Shown in pieces: positions 25,729 to 38,690 of a DNA stretch of 64,000 nucleotides. Positions within the stretch are counted from its first letter, which is position 1. Each line of letters opens with the position of its first letter. The stretch is from Megalobrama amblycephala (Eukaryota > Chordata > Actinopteri > Cypriniformes > Xenocyprididae), in contig NC_063053.1 of assembly GCF_018812025.1 (NCBI RefSeq), positions 10,371,623 to 10,435,622 on the forward strand. Direction: 5' to 3'. Made by a program: the position numbers and the translations under genes. The notes beneath the pieces were generated by a model. It had not been told where the DNA came from, ran no database searches, and was given only the letters and a program-made list of their open reading frames with translations.

Positions 25729-27731
25729 ATCAATTACTTTCGTACTTTTACTCAAAATGAGTACTTATACTTTTATACTTATTTTTTATACTTTTATACA
25801 GGAGTATCTGTACATTTACTTAATTAATTAGTAATTTGTCCACACAGCTGCAACTAAGGGTTATTGGCTGTTTAACCATGCTGAAGCCTTCTCTTCGTAG
25901 TCAATGAAACTGATGCTCCCAAGGGAACAATATACATGACTTCCCTTTTCCGATCGTTTGCTTTCATGTAGCTTTCTATGCTTGCAGGTTGACTTTTATT
26001 TCCACAACAAATCCTCATGCCGTATCATATGTCTTTAAGGGCAGTTAAACGTTTTTATTGCTCTATCTATGATACAGTGAAATCCTCAAAGGTTATAAGA
26101 AAGGTTTATTGAGGAGCCTGAACAGGTGCAGAACAGCTGTGGAATAGGTTCTCTTAAACTCAGATAAGGTTCTAAAACACATAAGGAGATGCTATGAAAT
26201 TAGCAGACCATAAAACATAAAATATTTCTGCACACAACACAATGCCCTCAGCTAAGACATTCATAGACAAGACCTTCATTATCAAAGGCATTTCCATTCA
26301 TATAGATATTTACTTTTATATAAATATTAGCAATGGTATAATATACATACACTAGTTTGATTAGAAGGCTTGTCCCTTGTGTATTTATGAATTTTAAAGA
26401 TTATTTACAGTGGCCTCAAAAAAGTATTACACTTGGAGGGATAATTTGCAGAAAAAAAATTAAAATAATATTTTAATATTAAATGTTTTACTAGAAAAGT
26501 TGAATTGTGTTACATTTAATTCCAAAATGCCACAATTATATTTGGTCATATAATTCAATGATATTCAAAAACATTTAAATAAGATCATCGCGCACAAGTG
26601 CTTTTTTTGTGGAAACTACTGTCTGCATAAAACGGTTTATTTGAATATTGTTGAATTCAGGTGTCATCAAAATAATTATGCAACAATGTCCTCAATCTAC
26701 CCAGAATGCAATGCATCAGGAGCTTTATTGCTATTGTTCTTTGTGTATTGTGTTTGTGTGAGTGAGCCATTAGTAAACACACCGGATGAGTCACACATCT
26801 GGAGTCAATTATGCTTCATTAGACAGAGTCTATCCATCATCACATGCAGCGGTTAATGGCTCTGGGATTACAGTGTGTGCGTATGACTTAGCACTGTAGC
26901 TCACACACCCTCAATGAAAGCCATTTCCCATGGAGCTCAATGTAAACAGTAATCCTACCGGATCTCAGCAGGATGGCGTCAGAGCGTCTCCCCTGAACGG
27001 ACTCCCAGCATGCCCTGGCATCAGGCCAGCGGCCTCCTTTAAACTCTGGTACCAGTCTGCTATAGTGTAATCTAAAATAAATATCAATGGACATGATCAA
27101 TAGCATTAACAATAAATCAGTCATTTAAAATAGATGTTGCTATTCATCTACAAATCAACTTGAGCTTATCATCCAGCGAATGTAAATTCACCCAAAATTG
27201 ATTTCATCACCTGGTGGGGACGCCGATTAATATGAACCACATGTGGTTCTGCTTACAGGCACTTTATCATTAAGATTCAACAATGAACACATTGCAGAAA
27301 TGTATTATTACTCTTATCATGTGGTCTTTAATGGACAGAATAGCATAGCAAATTATTGAATATATGTATTAGAAAGCACAATACAATGCACTTCAATGCT
27401 GTCATAATTTGTTACTTTTACAATAATTTCAGTAAAAGTAACAGGGTTACCACAGTTATTTTTACAATTGTAAAATGATGTTCATCAACCAATCAGCTGT
27501 TAGTTTAACTAGATGTCAACTAACTAGTCAACTAATCCTCTTAAGGAAGCCCTGTATAATTATGCTTCAAACACAGCTTAATGGAGTACAAAGGAATGAA
27601 TCAGAATGCAATGGTTGTTGACCGTTAGACAGTTTTCAAATCGACTTTTTAAAGCCATCTTAACATAACGCTTCGGAAGGCGCTAGACACAATGGACACA
27701 TTTTTTTAAAGGGATGTATTTTAACACAGAC
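25729..27731. other. Intergenic; holds one exon-like segment
   Basis: Mostly AT-rich. The stretch 26640-27060 is GC-balanced and of higher complexity than its surroundings. It includes an exon-like 98-nt segment on the minus strand (26959-27056), described separately. Confidence 0.4.
26959..27056 (-). other. Exon-like segment, identity unknown
   Basis: On the minus strand a 98-nt GC-richer segment is bounded by ACTATAGCAG and a GTAGGATT donor. One frame is open throughout (contains EFKGGRWPDARACWE), but I recognise no protein family and see no partner exons. It could be a lncRNA exon, a fossil exon or chance. Confidence 0.2.
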
Positions 27732-27747
27732 GTTTTCTATGGAAGCC

Positions 27748-28286
27748 TACGGAAGAGGATTAGGGCCAAGCAATAATAAACAAATAAAACCATCTCGAGA
27801 ATAAACTCATTAAATTACGAGAAAATACTCGTTAAATTTCAAGAAAAAAGTCGAGATAAAATGTTGAGAATAAAGTCGTTAAATTACGAGAAAAAAGTCA
27901 TTAGATTATGAGAACAAATTCGTTAAATTATGAGAAACAAAGTCATTAAATTTCGAGAAAAAAAGTCGACATAAAATGTTGAGAATAAAGTCATTAAATT
28001 ATGAGAAAAAAGTCGTTAGATTATGAGAACAAATTCATTAAATTATGAGAAAAAAAGTCGTAAAATTTCGAGAAAAAAAGTCAAGATAAAACGTTGAGAA
28101 TAAACTCATTAAATTACGAGAAAAAAGTCGTTAAATTATGAGAACAAATTCGTTAAATTATGAGAAAAACAGTCGTTAAATTTCGAGAAAAAAAGTCGAC
28201 ATAAAATGTTGAGAATAAACTCATTAAATTATGAGAAAAAAGTCGTTAAATTATGAGAACAAATTCGTAATTTAACGAATTTTTAA
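27748..28286. mobile_element. Type I foldback element, copy 2 (left arm only), nested in the type II element
   Basis: It begins TACGGAAGAGGATTAGGGCC like the 51.3-kb copy and runs through units such as GAGAATAAACTCATTAAATT and GTCGTTAAATTTCGAG. It stops just past the centre of the hairpin (AAATTCGTAATTTAACGAATTT near 28260). The right arm and right terminus are missing, where type II sequence resumes. Confidence 0.75.
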
Positions 28287-28600
28287 ATAAACAGTAATTT
28301 CGACTTTTTATCTCAGAATTCTTAATATTTTTTCTCACAATTGTGAGATATAAACTCACAATTGTGTGAAACTTTTTTCTCGTAATTCTTACTTTTTTTC
28401 TCACAATTGCGAGTTTATATCTTAGAATTGTGACTTTATATAACGCATTTGCGAGTTTATATCTTTAGAATTGTGACTTTATAACTCGCAATTGTGAGAA
28501 AAAAAGTCAGAATTGTGAGATATAAATTTGCAATTGCATGATATAAAGTCACAATTCTGACTTTTTTTTCCTCGCAATTCTGACTTTTTTTCTCACAATT

Positions 28601-31600
28601 GTGACTTTATATCACGCAATTGTGAATTTATGTCTCAGAATTGTGACTTTATATCACGCAATTGCGAGTTTGTATCTCAGAATTGTGACTTTATATCACG
28701 CAATTGTGAATTTATGTCTCAGAATTGTGACTTTATATCACGCAATTGCGAGTTTGTATCTCGCAATTCAGACTTTATATCACGCAATTGCGAGTTTGTA
28801 TCTCGCAATTCAGACTTTATATCACACAATTGCGAGTTTATATCTCAGAATTGTGACTTTATATCACGGAATTGTGAATTTATGTCTCATAATTGTGACT
28901 TTATATCACGCAATTGCGAGTTTGTATCTCGCAATTCAGACTTTATATCACACAATTGCGAGTTTGTATCTCAGAATTGTGACTTTATATCACGCAATTG
29001 CGAGTTTGTATCTCGCAATTCAGACTTTATATCACGCAATTGCGAGTTTGTATCTCAGAATTGTGACTTTATATCACGGAATTGTGAATTTATGTCTCAT
29101 AATTGTGACTTTATATCACGCAATTGCGAGTTTGTATCTCAGAATTGTGACTTTATATCACGCAATTGCGAGTTTGTATCTCAGAATTGTGACTTTATAT
29201 CACGGAATTGTGAATTTATGTTTCATAATTGTGACTTTATATCACGCAATTGCAAGTTTGTATCTTGCAATTCAGACTTTATATCACACAATTGCGAGTT
29301 TATATCTCGCAATTCAGACTTTATATCACACAATTGCGAGTTTATATCTCAGAATTGTGACTATATCACGGAATTGTGAATTTATGTCTCAGAATTGTGA
29401 CTATATCACGCAATTGTGAATTTATGTCTCAGAATTGTGACTTTATATCACGCAATTGTGAATTTATGTCTGATAATTGTGACTTTATATCACGCAATTG
29501 CGAGTTTGTATCTCGCAATTCAGACTTTATATCACGCAATTGCGAGTTTGTATCTCAGAATTGTGACTTTATATCACGGAATTGTGAATTTATGTCTCAT
29601 AATTGTGACTTTATATCACGCAATTGCGAGTTTGTATCTCAGAATTGTGACTTTATATCACGCAATTGTGAATTTATGTCTCATAATTGTGACTTTATAT
29701 CACGCAATTGCGAGTTTGTATCTCAGAATTGTGACTTTATATCACGGAATTGTGAATTTATGTCTCATAATTGTGACTTTATATCACGCAATTGCGAGTT
29801 TGTATCTCGCAATTCAGACTTTATATCACACAATTGCGAGTTTATATCTCGCAATTCAGACTTTATATCACACAATTGCGAGTTTATATCTCAGAATTGT
29901 GACTATATCACGGAATTGTGAATTTATGTCTCAGAATTGTGACTATATCACGCAATTGTGAATTTATGTCTCAGAATTGTGACTTTATATCACGCAATTG
30001 CGAGTTTGTATCTCGCAATTCAGACTTTATATCACACAATTGCGAGTTTATATCTCAGAATTGTGACTTTATATCACGGAATTGTGAATTTATGTCTCAG
30101 AATTGTGACTATATCACGCAATTGTGAATTTATGTCTCAGAATTGTGACTTTATATCACGCAATTGCGAGTTTGTATCTCAGAATTGTGACTTTATATCA
30201 TGGAATTGTGAATTTATGTCTCATAATTGTGACTTTATATCACGCAATTGCGAGTTTATATCTCAGAATTGTGACTTTATATCACGCAATTGCGAGTTTG
30301 TATCTCACAATTCAGACTTTATATCACGCAATTGCGAGTTTGTATCTCGCAATTCAGACTTTATATATCACACAATTGCGAGTTTATATCTCGCAATTCA
30401 GACTTTATATCACACAATTGCGAGTTTATATCTCAGAATTGTGACTTTATATCACGGAATTGTGAATTTATGTCTCAGAATTGTGACTATATCACGCAAT
30501 TGTGAATTTATGTCTCAGAATTGTGACTTTATATCACGCAATTGCGAGCTTGTATCTCGCAATTCAGACTTTATATCACGCAATTGCGAGTTTGTATCTC
30601 GCAATTCAGACTTTATATCACACAATTGCGAGTTTATATCTCAGAATTGTGACTTTATATCACGGAATTGTGAATTTATGTCTCAGAATTGTGACTATAT
30701 CACGCAATTGTGAATTTATGTCTCAGAATTGTGACTTTATATCACGCAATTGCGAGTTTGTATCTCGCAATTCAGACTTTATATCACCCAATTGCGAGTT
30801 TGTATCTCAGAATTGTGACTTTATATCATGGAATTGTGAATTTATGTCTCATAATTGTGACTTTATATCACGCAATTGCGAGTTTATATCTCAGAATTGT
30901 GACTTTATATCACGCAATTGCGAGTTTGTATCTCAAAATTGTGACTTTATATCACGCCACTGCGAGTTTATGTCTCAGAATTGTGACTTTATATCACGCA
31001 ATTGCGAGTTTATATCTCAAAATTGTGACTTTATATCACGCCACTGCGAGTTTATGTCTCAGAATTGTGACTTTATATCACGCAATTGCGAGTTTATATC
31101 TCAAAATTGTGACTTTATATCACGCCACTGCGAGTTTATATCTCAAAATTGTGACTTTATATCACGCCACTGCGAGTTTATATCTCAGAATTGTGACTTT
31201 ATATCACGCCACTGCGAGTTTATGTCTCAGAATTGTGACTTCATATCACGCAATTGCGAGTTTATATCTCAAAATTGTGACTTTATATCACGCCGCTGCG
31301 AGTTTATATCTCAAAATTGTGACTTTATATCACGCCACTGTGAGTTTATGTCTCAGAATTCTGACTTTATATCACGCCACTGCGAGTTTATGTCTCAGAA
31401 TTGTGACTTTATATCACGCAATTGCGAGTTTATGTCTCAGAATTGTGACTTTATATCACGCAATTTCGAGTTTATATCTCAGAATTGTGACTTTATATCA
31501 CGCAATTTCGAGTTTATATCTCAGAATTGTGACTTTATATCACACAATTGCGAGTTTGTCTCAGAATTGTGACTTTATATCACGCAATTGCGAGTTTGTA

Positions 31601-32020
31601 TCTCAGAATTGTGACTTTATATCACGCAATTGCGAGTTTGTCTCAGAATTGTGACTTTATATCACGCAATTGCGAGTTTATGTCTCAGAATTGTGACTTT
31701 ATATCACGCAACTGCGAGTTTATGTCTCAGAATTGTGACTCTATATCACGCAATTGCGAGTTTATATCTCAGAATTGTGACTTTATATCACGCAATTGCG
31801 AGTTTATATCTCAGAATTGTGACTTTATATCACGCAATTGCGAGTTTATGTCTCAGAATTGTGACTTTATATCACGCAATTTTGAGTTTATGTCTCAGAA
31901 TTGTGACTTTATATCACGCAATTTCGAGTTTATGTCTCAGAATTGTGACTTTATATCACGCAACTGCGAGTTTATGTCTCAGAATTGTGACTTTATATCA
32001 GGCAATTGTGAGAAAAATAG
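28601..32020 (+). repeat. 42-bp satellite array (dimer of diverged 21-mers)
   Basis: Roughly 80 head-to-tail 42-bp units, each made of two related 21-nt halves (CAGAATTGTGACTTTATATCA and CGCAATTGCGAGTTTGTATCT type). A 2-bp deletion variant (GACTATATCAC) recurs at about 29359, 29399, 29901, 29941, 30107, 30486 and 30694, marking higher-order blocks. From about 30950 a CGCCACTGCGAG variant takes over. Because 42 is divisible by 3, two forward frames stay open for long stretches and encode 14-residue repeats; I do not regard these as genes. Confidence 0.95.
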
Positions 32021-32121
32021 TCTGAATTGCGAGCTAAAAAGTCTGAATTCTGAGATAATCAAGTCGCAATTACTGCTTTTATTTTGTTATTAAGTGGCGG
32101 AAACAGGCTTCCATAGTTTTC

Positions 32122-33377
32122 AGAGAAGGAAAGTAAAATAAAAATAGATTTATTAAAACAACTAGTTTACCTTACTATTTGACTTTAAAAGATTAGTTGA
32201 CCGTCATGACCCATCCCTAATTGGTATAAAAGTGGACTTTGCGTAGGTTATTTCAGAAAAGTTTTAAATTAAAGATTTAAATTAAATTAGATTAAAGAAG
32301 GCACTCCTGGTTATTTTGCAGAACACTATAGCATTACCATGTAAAATGTTCGTAAGAGTAGTAATTTCCTCCACAGTTTTACTGCATTTCCTGTTCTCAC
32401 CTGTACTCACAATCCATTAGTCTTTAGTGGTCTACGGTCCAGACAGCAGGTGACTCATCTGAGTAAACTACCTCAGAGAGTAATATAAACCAGACAGAGG
32501 TCAAAACTGTGGCACATCCTGAGGGCGAAGAGCACATCAGGTCAGGTATACTTCAGTGTTTCAGAGACTGGTCAGTCTGGCTGCTGGTCATCCTTACCAC
32601 ACACACACGCACACACACACACGCATACACGTGTTTAATTATGTTAAAACTGATTGTTAGAAACTTCATCAGCACTTACTGAACAGTCTCGCAGCATCAT
32701 TTGCTTCAAATTAATCATGGTATATCGATCTTGACTGACGTGTGCACTGTGCAGTGAGGCGTGAGCAGGTGTAGGCCTATTAAATTGAGCTGATTCTGCC
32801 TGTCTGTATCTGAAATTCCACATCCAGTGAATTACAGACTCGTTCTACCTTACACCTGCCCTGCGGTAGGGAACTTACTCAACGGTAAAGACCACTGACC
32901 TCATAGGGTGGGGTTTGGCTGTAAAATCCTGTGATGACCTCAGACTAGGTACCTGCAGGGTGTAGCGGGAGTTCAGGTCACGGGGTCATGAGGGAAGAGC
33001 TCTCATTCATCAGCTTCCTGCAGTCTTTCTCAACATGTGTTTTCATTGTAGGGTCACAGCCTATCACACACACATGTGGATACAAGCACTCAAGCACTGA
33101 TGGATGGATAACAAAAATGATTTGATTGATAAGGCAAACGTCAGTCAATGCATATTGATGTCTACACAACATAAAAGCTCTCTATACTTGTAAGTGTTTC
33201 ATCTGTGACATGGAAGTTGTGTGCAGCCAACAGAAAATGTCTTGTTTAACTAAAGTGGCTCTAATGTGGTGTGTAAAGACACAGAAAGAGCAGACAGGTG
33301 TTAGAGTAAAAGCAACTATATAGTGCAGAAATTAAGACATTGGTCTGAATCTTAACTACACCATTCTATAATACCTG
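32122..33377. other. Intergenic, nothing recognised
   Basis: Contains a short CA-rich tract near 32600-32630. No coding support. Confidence 0.4.
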
Positions 33378-33541
33378 CACTGTAAAAAAAGAATTGTTGG
33401 TTTAACTTAAAAAAAGTAAGTTACATGGTTGCCTTAAAATTTTATCAAAATATTATGTTATCTGAACCACATGAATTACTAAAGTTGATTTGACAAAAGA
33501 AAAAATGTGATAACAAATCATGAAAATGATTTTTTACAGTG
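33378..33541. mobile_element. Short MITE with CACTGTAAAAAA ends
   Basis: Perfect 12-bp terminal inverted repeats (CACTGTAAAAAA and TTTTTTACAGTG) enclose 164 bp without coding capacity. Confidence 0.7.
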
Positions 33542-35643
33542 TGCAAGGTTTTGGCCCTGGGGACTTAAACTCTGCTCCCAACACTTTTCATACTCTAATT
33601 AGCTTGTTTATTTTGTAGAGTCTGACAATGTTTATTTATTTTTTTGTCCAAATTTTTTGTTTTGTTTTCCCCTAACCGTCATGAACAAATGTTCAGCCAC
33701 ATCTCAAATCAACATTTATTTTGTGATGAAAATGACAGGGGTAAAACAACATTAATAAAATGATCAAATTTTGTCTTGCTAAGTCTAATTTCAAAGCTAG
33801 TATTTTTATGTAAACTAATTCAAATTAAACAAATACATTTTCTCTTTTTTGCTAAATTTTACATACTTCACATAATTTGACAAAATTACTTTTTGAGATC
33901 ATCACATTTTAAACATTGTAATCATTGATGATCTTTGAGATGATGATTTTCATTTTTTTAAGCTAGAAAAGTCTCTAGGTCAAGGGTAAAATAATAAAAT
34001 CTACACATAGAAAGAAAAAAAGCAAAATAAATGATGAGGCATGATAAAAAAATCTAATTTGCAATATGTTTGCTTAAATAAAAACAAATACAATTAAACA
34101 AATTAAAAAATATTAACAAATTAAAACAAACTTTAAAATTAATGTTTTAATATTTTTGCATAGTTTACATTATTTTACAAAATTATAGTTATAGTTTAGA
34201 TCATCATTATCCATATTATTATGATGGATTTTCATATTTTAAGCTAGAAACAAATGGTAATTTACTAATGGTATTAGTAAATGCTGAAATTAACATTAAC
34301 TTAGATTAGTAAATGCTGTAGAAGTATTGTTCATTCTTAGTGGCTAACTAAAGAAGTTCACTAATATTAACTAATGAAACATTATTGTGAAGTGTTATCT
34401 AAAAAGTAAATGAAGACATGATTTAAAAAAAATGAAATATTTATTCCCTGTGACAAAAAATAAAAAAATAAATAAATAATAAAAAAAATAAAAAAATCAA
34501 CCCCTGTGATATAAAAGTCTCCAGTAATATTATGAATAATAATAATTTTTTATTTGCTATATTCACACGCGGGGGTCAGTGCCCCAAAACTGTTATGTCC
34601 ATTTTGTGCTGATCTTACACATTCTTGCGTAATGATACAGTAACAGTAATGGGAGAACATGGGTTTCTTCTTCTGTAAAACTCATTATGGCTAGAGTAAA
34701 AACAGGCCAGAAAGAGACTGACAGCTGATTAACCTCAGCTTACCCGCTGTTATTACAATTCCATCTGCTGGATGTTGGTGTATAACAGAAACCGTGCTAC
34801 TACATGCTAAAATCTCACACTTCCTTTCTGTAATATTCAAAGGAGGTTTAAATAAGTCAGACACCTTGTAAGAAGGGAGACATAAAGGAACCAATACCAG
34901 GATTTTGTTCATCCAGTTTGTGTAGAAATCCGTATTCATATGAACAGCTTTGTTCTCACATGCGTACGAAGCGCAGTAGTTCACATTAGGTTACAAAGTC
35001 GTTCACAGAGACATTGGGCATTCATAAATTTCGAATGAACAAAGAATGGCCCTGCATTTTCATGTTACAGTGAATCTAAACATGGTACTGCGCTTCAACT
35101 CTCGCCTTTGTAAGTGCACTGAAGCTTTTATTCAAAAGGTGTTTGGAATCACAGCTTGTCCCCTCAGCAGGAACCCCTGTCCAAACAGTCAGAGGACAAA
35201 TCCCCTCACTTCCTGCACCATAAGGCACATTCTCCACGGCAACCCACAATGGAGGCTTTAGAAGAACACATTTACAGAGTGCTAAAGCCTATAGTACAGT
35301 CGAGCCTAAAAGTAAAAAGAATGCTGAGAATTGGGTGTGAGCAGTATGACAAAACGGTACATTGACTGATTTAGGACACATATTTTCCCATTACTGGATA
35401 TCTTCACTCTCTATAAATTAAAAAAAAAAAAATAATAAATTAATTAATTAATATAAAAACAAAAATAAATATATTTTAATTATTAATGTAATATATTAAT
35501 CTTTAATGAAATTATCAAAAAATCCTTGAAACAAATACAAATAAATGAAACAAAAAATTACTTGAGAAGAAACATTGCCTAAGATATTAGGACTTTAAAA
35601 TAAATACATTTAATTTTAGTTCATAAAAACAGAATATAATCGA
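33542..35643. other. Intergenic, no gene seen
   Basis: Very AT-rich to about 34560, then more balanced sequence at 34570-35370. That part has short frames on both strands but no recognisable domain or exon structure. Confidence 0.4.
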
Positions 35644-35734
35644 ATTTAATTTAATTTAATTTAATTTAATTTAATTTAATTTAATTTAATTTAATTTAAT
35701 TTAATTTAATTTAATTTAATTTAATTTAATTTAA
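35644..35734. repeat. (TTTAA)n pentanucleotide microsatellite
   Basis: About 18 near-perfect copies of a 5-bp unit. Confidence 0.97.
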
Positions 35735-35955
35735 GTGTACACTGAAAATAATTAGTGTAGGATTTACTTTGAAACAATTTCACTCAGAAATTGCTAGTAA
35801 ATTTCACAAATAATTACAAAGAAACAGCATGAAACACATTGAATTAAATGAAATGAAAGCATTTTCTTGTAAAATGTCCTCCAATAATCTGTTTTATTTC
35901 CAACTTTTAAAAATAATTTGTAGAGTATTTTGTCTTAGTGCAACAGCAGATTCTT
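35735..35955. repeat. Dispersed repeat, copy shared with 51.07-51.28 kb
   Basis: ACAATTTCACTCAGAAATTG, AAATAATTACAAAGAAA and CCAATAATCTGTTTTATTT recur in the same order at 51100-51250. This indicates a dispersed element with two copies in the window. Confidence 0.65.
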
Positions 35956-36734
35956 TCTTGTTTTAAGAAAAAAACATTCCAGTGCAGTAAGACAAAATGC
36001 ACAATACAATCCATGAAAACTATGCTGTTGCTTCTAAAGTATATTTATCTTGTTTTAACTGAAAAACAAGTAAAAAAAGTGTTTTAAGGTTTTGATTTTA
36101 TGTTTTCTTCACTGAAAAAGTTTACATGGTAATCAGTGCACCAAGCTCTCATTAGTCAGGCGTCAGCAGCTCAGCTAGTAATAGTTTTAGTGGATTTGGT
36201 CACTATAGTACAGTTTATTTTGATCCGACTATGCACAATCCTGTACATGCTTGCTGTAATCTGGCCTGATTTAGAATATATGCTCTGAGACAGCAAAAGC
36301 TTGAGGTGAGATATCCTGTAGCCCAACGTGTCAGGGGTATTTAGCTATACCATACATAGGCAACATACAGTTAATGAGCTCAGTCTTAAATGGCAACATG
36401 AGGTCAGTGTTGTAGACACAAGCAAAAACATTCATTAAATCATCCACAGCTCTTTATCGCCTTAAGTTTAGCATACACCTCTCACCTGGCTATAAAACGG
36501 GCGCTAACTGGCTGCTAACAGTGTCTTCCAGGAAAGATAAACAGATATAATTGTAGAGGTGAATACCAGAGGAAATGGAGTTCAGTCACCGGTAAACAGT
36601 GTTGCCAACTGCTTTCAATTGAATGTAGCCAAATCTAGTGGCAAAATCGCTAAATTGGCAACACTTCTGCATTTTGAAAAAATTTCTCAGTTGATTGATT
36701 ATCTGAGCTTTTCATTGATCTCTTCAATTATTGA

Positions 36735-37812
36735 TGCTTGTTAATGCTTGTTAATGCAAAAATCAGCCAATCACATGTCAGCAACTCAATGTATTTATGC
36801 ATATGGCCAAGATGATCTGCTAAAGTTCAAACAGCATCAAAATGGGGAAGAAAGGTGATTTAAGTGATTTGTTATTGATGCCAACAATCATTGCTAGAGT
36901 TTACAAGGAATGGTCAGAAAAAGAGAAAATATCCAGTGAGCGGCAGTTCTGTGGGCAAAAATGCCTTGTTGATGCCAGAGGTCAGATGAGAATGGCCAGA
37001 CTTGTTTGAGCTGATAAAAAGGCAACAGTAACTCAAATAAGCACTTGTTACAACCAAGGTCTGAAGAGGAGCATCTCTGAATGCACAACACGTCAAACCT
37101 TGAAGCAGATGAACTACAGCAGCAGAAGACACACCGGTGTCACTCCTGTCAGCTAAGAGCAGGAAACTGAGGCTACAATTCACACGGGCTCACCAAAATC
37201 AGACAATTCGGAAAATCGTCTGATGAGTCTTGATTCCTTCTGCAAAATTCAGATGGTAGGATCAGAATTTGGCATAACAAAATGAAAGCATGGAACCTGC
37301 CTTATTTCAATGGTTCAGGCTGGTTGTGTATTGGTGTGGGGGATATTTTCTTGGCACGCTCTGGGCCGCCTTTGTACTAATTGAGAATCGTTTAAACCCA
37401 ACAGCCTACCTGAGTATTGTTGCTGACCATGTCCATCCCTTTATGATCACAGTGTCATCATCTTCTGATGGCTACTTCCAGCAGAATAATGCGCCACAAA
37501 GCTCAAATCATCTCGAACTGGTTTCTTGGACATGAGTGAGTTCACTATACTCAAATGGCCTCCACAGTCACCAGATCTCAATCCAATAGAGCAGCTTTTG
37601 GATGGGGCTGGAACTGGGGATTCACATCATGGATGTGCAGCTGACAAATCTGCAGCAACTGCGTGATGTAATCATGTCAATATGGACCAAAATCTCTGAG
37701 GAATGTTTCCCGCACCTTATTGAATCTGTGCCACAAAGAAATAAGGCAGTTCTGAAGGCAAAAGGGGGTCCAACCCGATACTAGCAAGGTGTTCCTAATA
37801 AAGTGACTGGTA
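36735..37812 (+). pseudogene. Decayed Tc1-like transposon with dead transposase
   Basis: The order of recognisable coding remnants is that of a Tc1/mariner transposase read on +. A start region ATGGGGAAGAAAGGTGATTT lies near 36842, followed by remnants encoding the DNA-binding half. CAGTCACCAGATCTCAATCC near 37567 encodes the SPDLNPIE motif that carries the catalytic Glu. The right end is CAAGGTGTTCCTAATAAAG. Stops and frameshifts interrupt every frame. The left inverted repeat is missing or very diverged. It is not functional. Confidence 0.75.
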
Positions 37813-37814
37813 CG

Positions 37815-38690
37815 TGTGTTAAAAAGCAAAAATCAGATAAAGTGAACTCAGATTATTTGTGTGATTTATTTGTATTAGTGCTGGCCTTGTGCTAGTACAC
37901 GCTGGCTTTTTTAGCAGGGAAAAATCAATTCCAAGATAATAAAGAGGCAAGGATTGTTGAGCTCAAGTAGGCTTGAGATATGAACCCAAAGATGTGATCC
38001 CATCTGGCTGAAGGAGGTATCATTGTCAGCGGTCTTAGTCATGTGATATAGAGGCTTAACCATATTTGGGTTACTAGGGAAACCTTCTCTCATGTCATAA
38101 TGTAAGCCTCTTATTTTACCAGTGACCCTTGATCCCATCTCACTAATTAAAGATGCCTTCATTTAAAACAGCAATAAAAGTCCAATCCGTGTTTGAGTTT
38201 AATTTGTGTTAGCAGCTGTTTGTCTGTGGTCATCATCCACATTCAGAATAATCAATAGTACTCAACAGACTTCAGGAGTACTTCAGTTAAAAGTTGCTTG
38301 GAAAGACATTCAACAAGGTTCCAGTTTCATCTATTCAAATGACGCAGTATGCCTAATATTTGCCTAATGTGGTATTGAATATTTTACTTGTTCCAACTAT
38401 TTAATGAAGTGTTGTTTCCACCTTTCAATAGATGCTGCACAGCAAAACCTGCAATCATCCAGAGAACACAGTATACCTCTCTTCATTATCTGTACAGAAA
38501 TATACTGTATTAGTTTTTTATTTTTTTATTTTAAACTATTTAATGCCTTATTCACAGTAATTGTTAAATGTTATTGTCAGAGTGTATTGCAAAATGTAAG
38601 CCAGCTTCACAGTCACAATATGGGAAAGAAAGTGAAAATGCAAAACAAAGTTATATGAAATACAATCAAAATAGTTATATATATACAGAC
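37815..38690. other. Intergenic, nothing recognised
   Basis: No coding support and no repeat family identified. Confidence 0.4.

Larger units (their letters stand above)
27738..32115. mobile_element. Large foldback element (type II) with satellite interior and 6-bp target duplication
   Basis: The outer ends TATGGAAGCC (27738-27747) and GGCTTCCATA (32106-32115) are inverted copies, flanked by an exact direct repeat GTTTTC (27732-27737 and 32116-32121). Subterminal sequence is also inverted: AAATAAACAGTAATTTCGAC at about 28287 matches the inverse of GTCGCAATTACTGCTTTTATTT at about 32060. Between them lies a 42-bp tandem array. A type I element appears inserted directly after the left 10 bp, replacing part of the left inverted repeat. 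No transposase is encoded. Confidence 0.8.

Noticed and set aside
28601..32020. CRISPR array
   Set aside because: Regular repeats are present, but there are no unique spacers, the units are contiguous, and the DNA is vertebrate.
28601..32093. Several overlapping long + frames (up to 356 codons) of 14-residue repeats
   Set aside because: They follow from a 42-bp tandem repeat whose period is divisible by three. Two frames are open at once, they shift at 2-bp indels, and no promoter or domain is present.
35046..35365. Overlapping 69-71-codon + frames
   Set aside because: No splice context, domain or supporting neighbours; short frames of this size are expected by chance.
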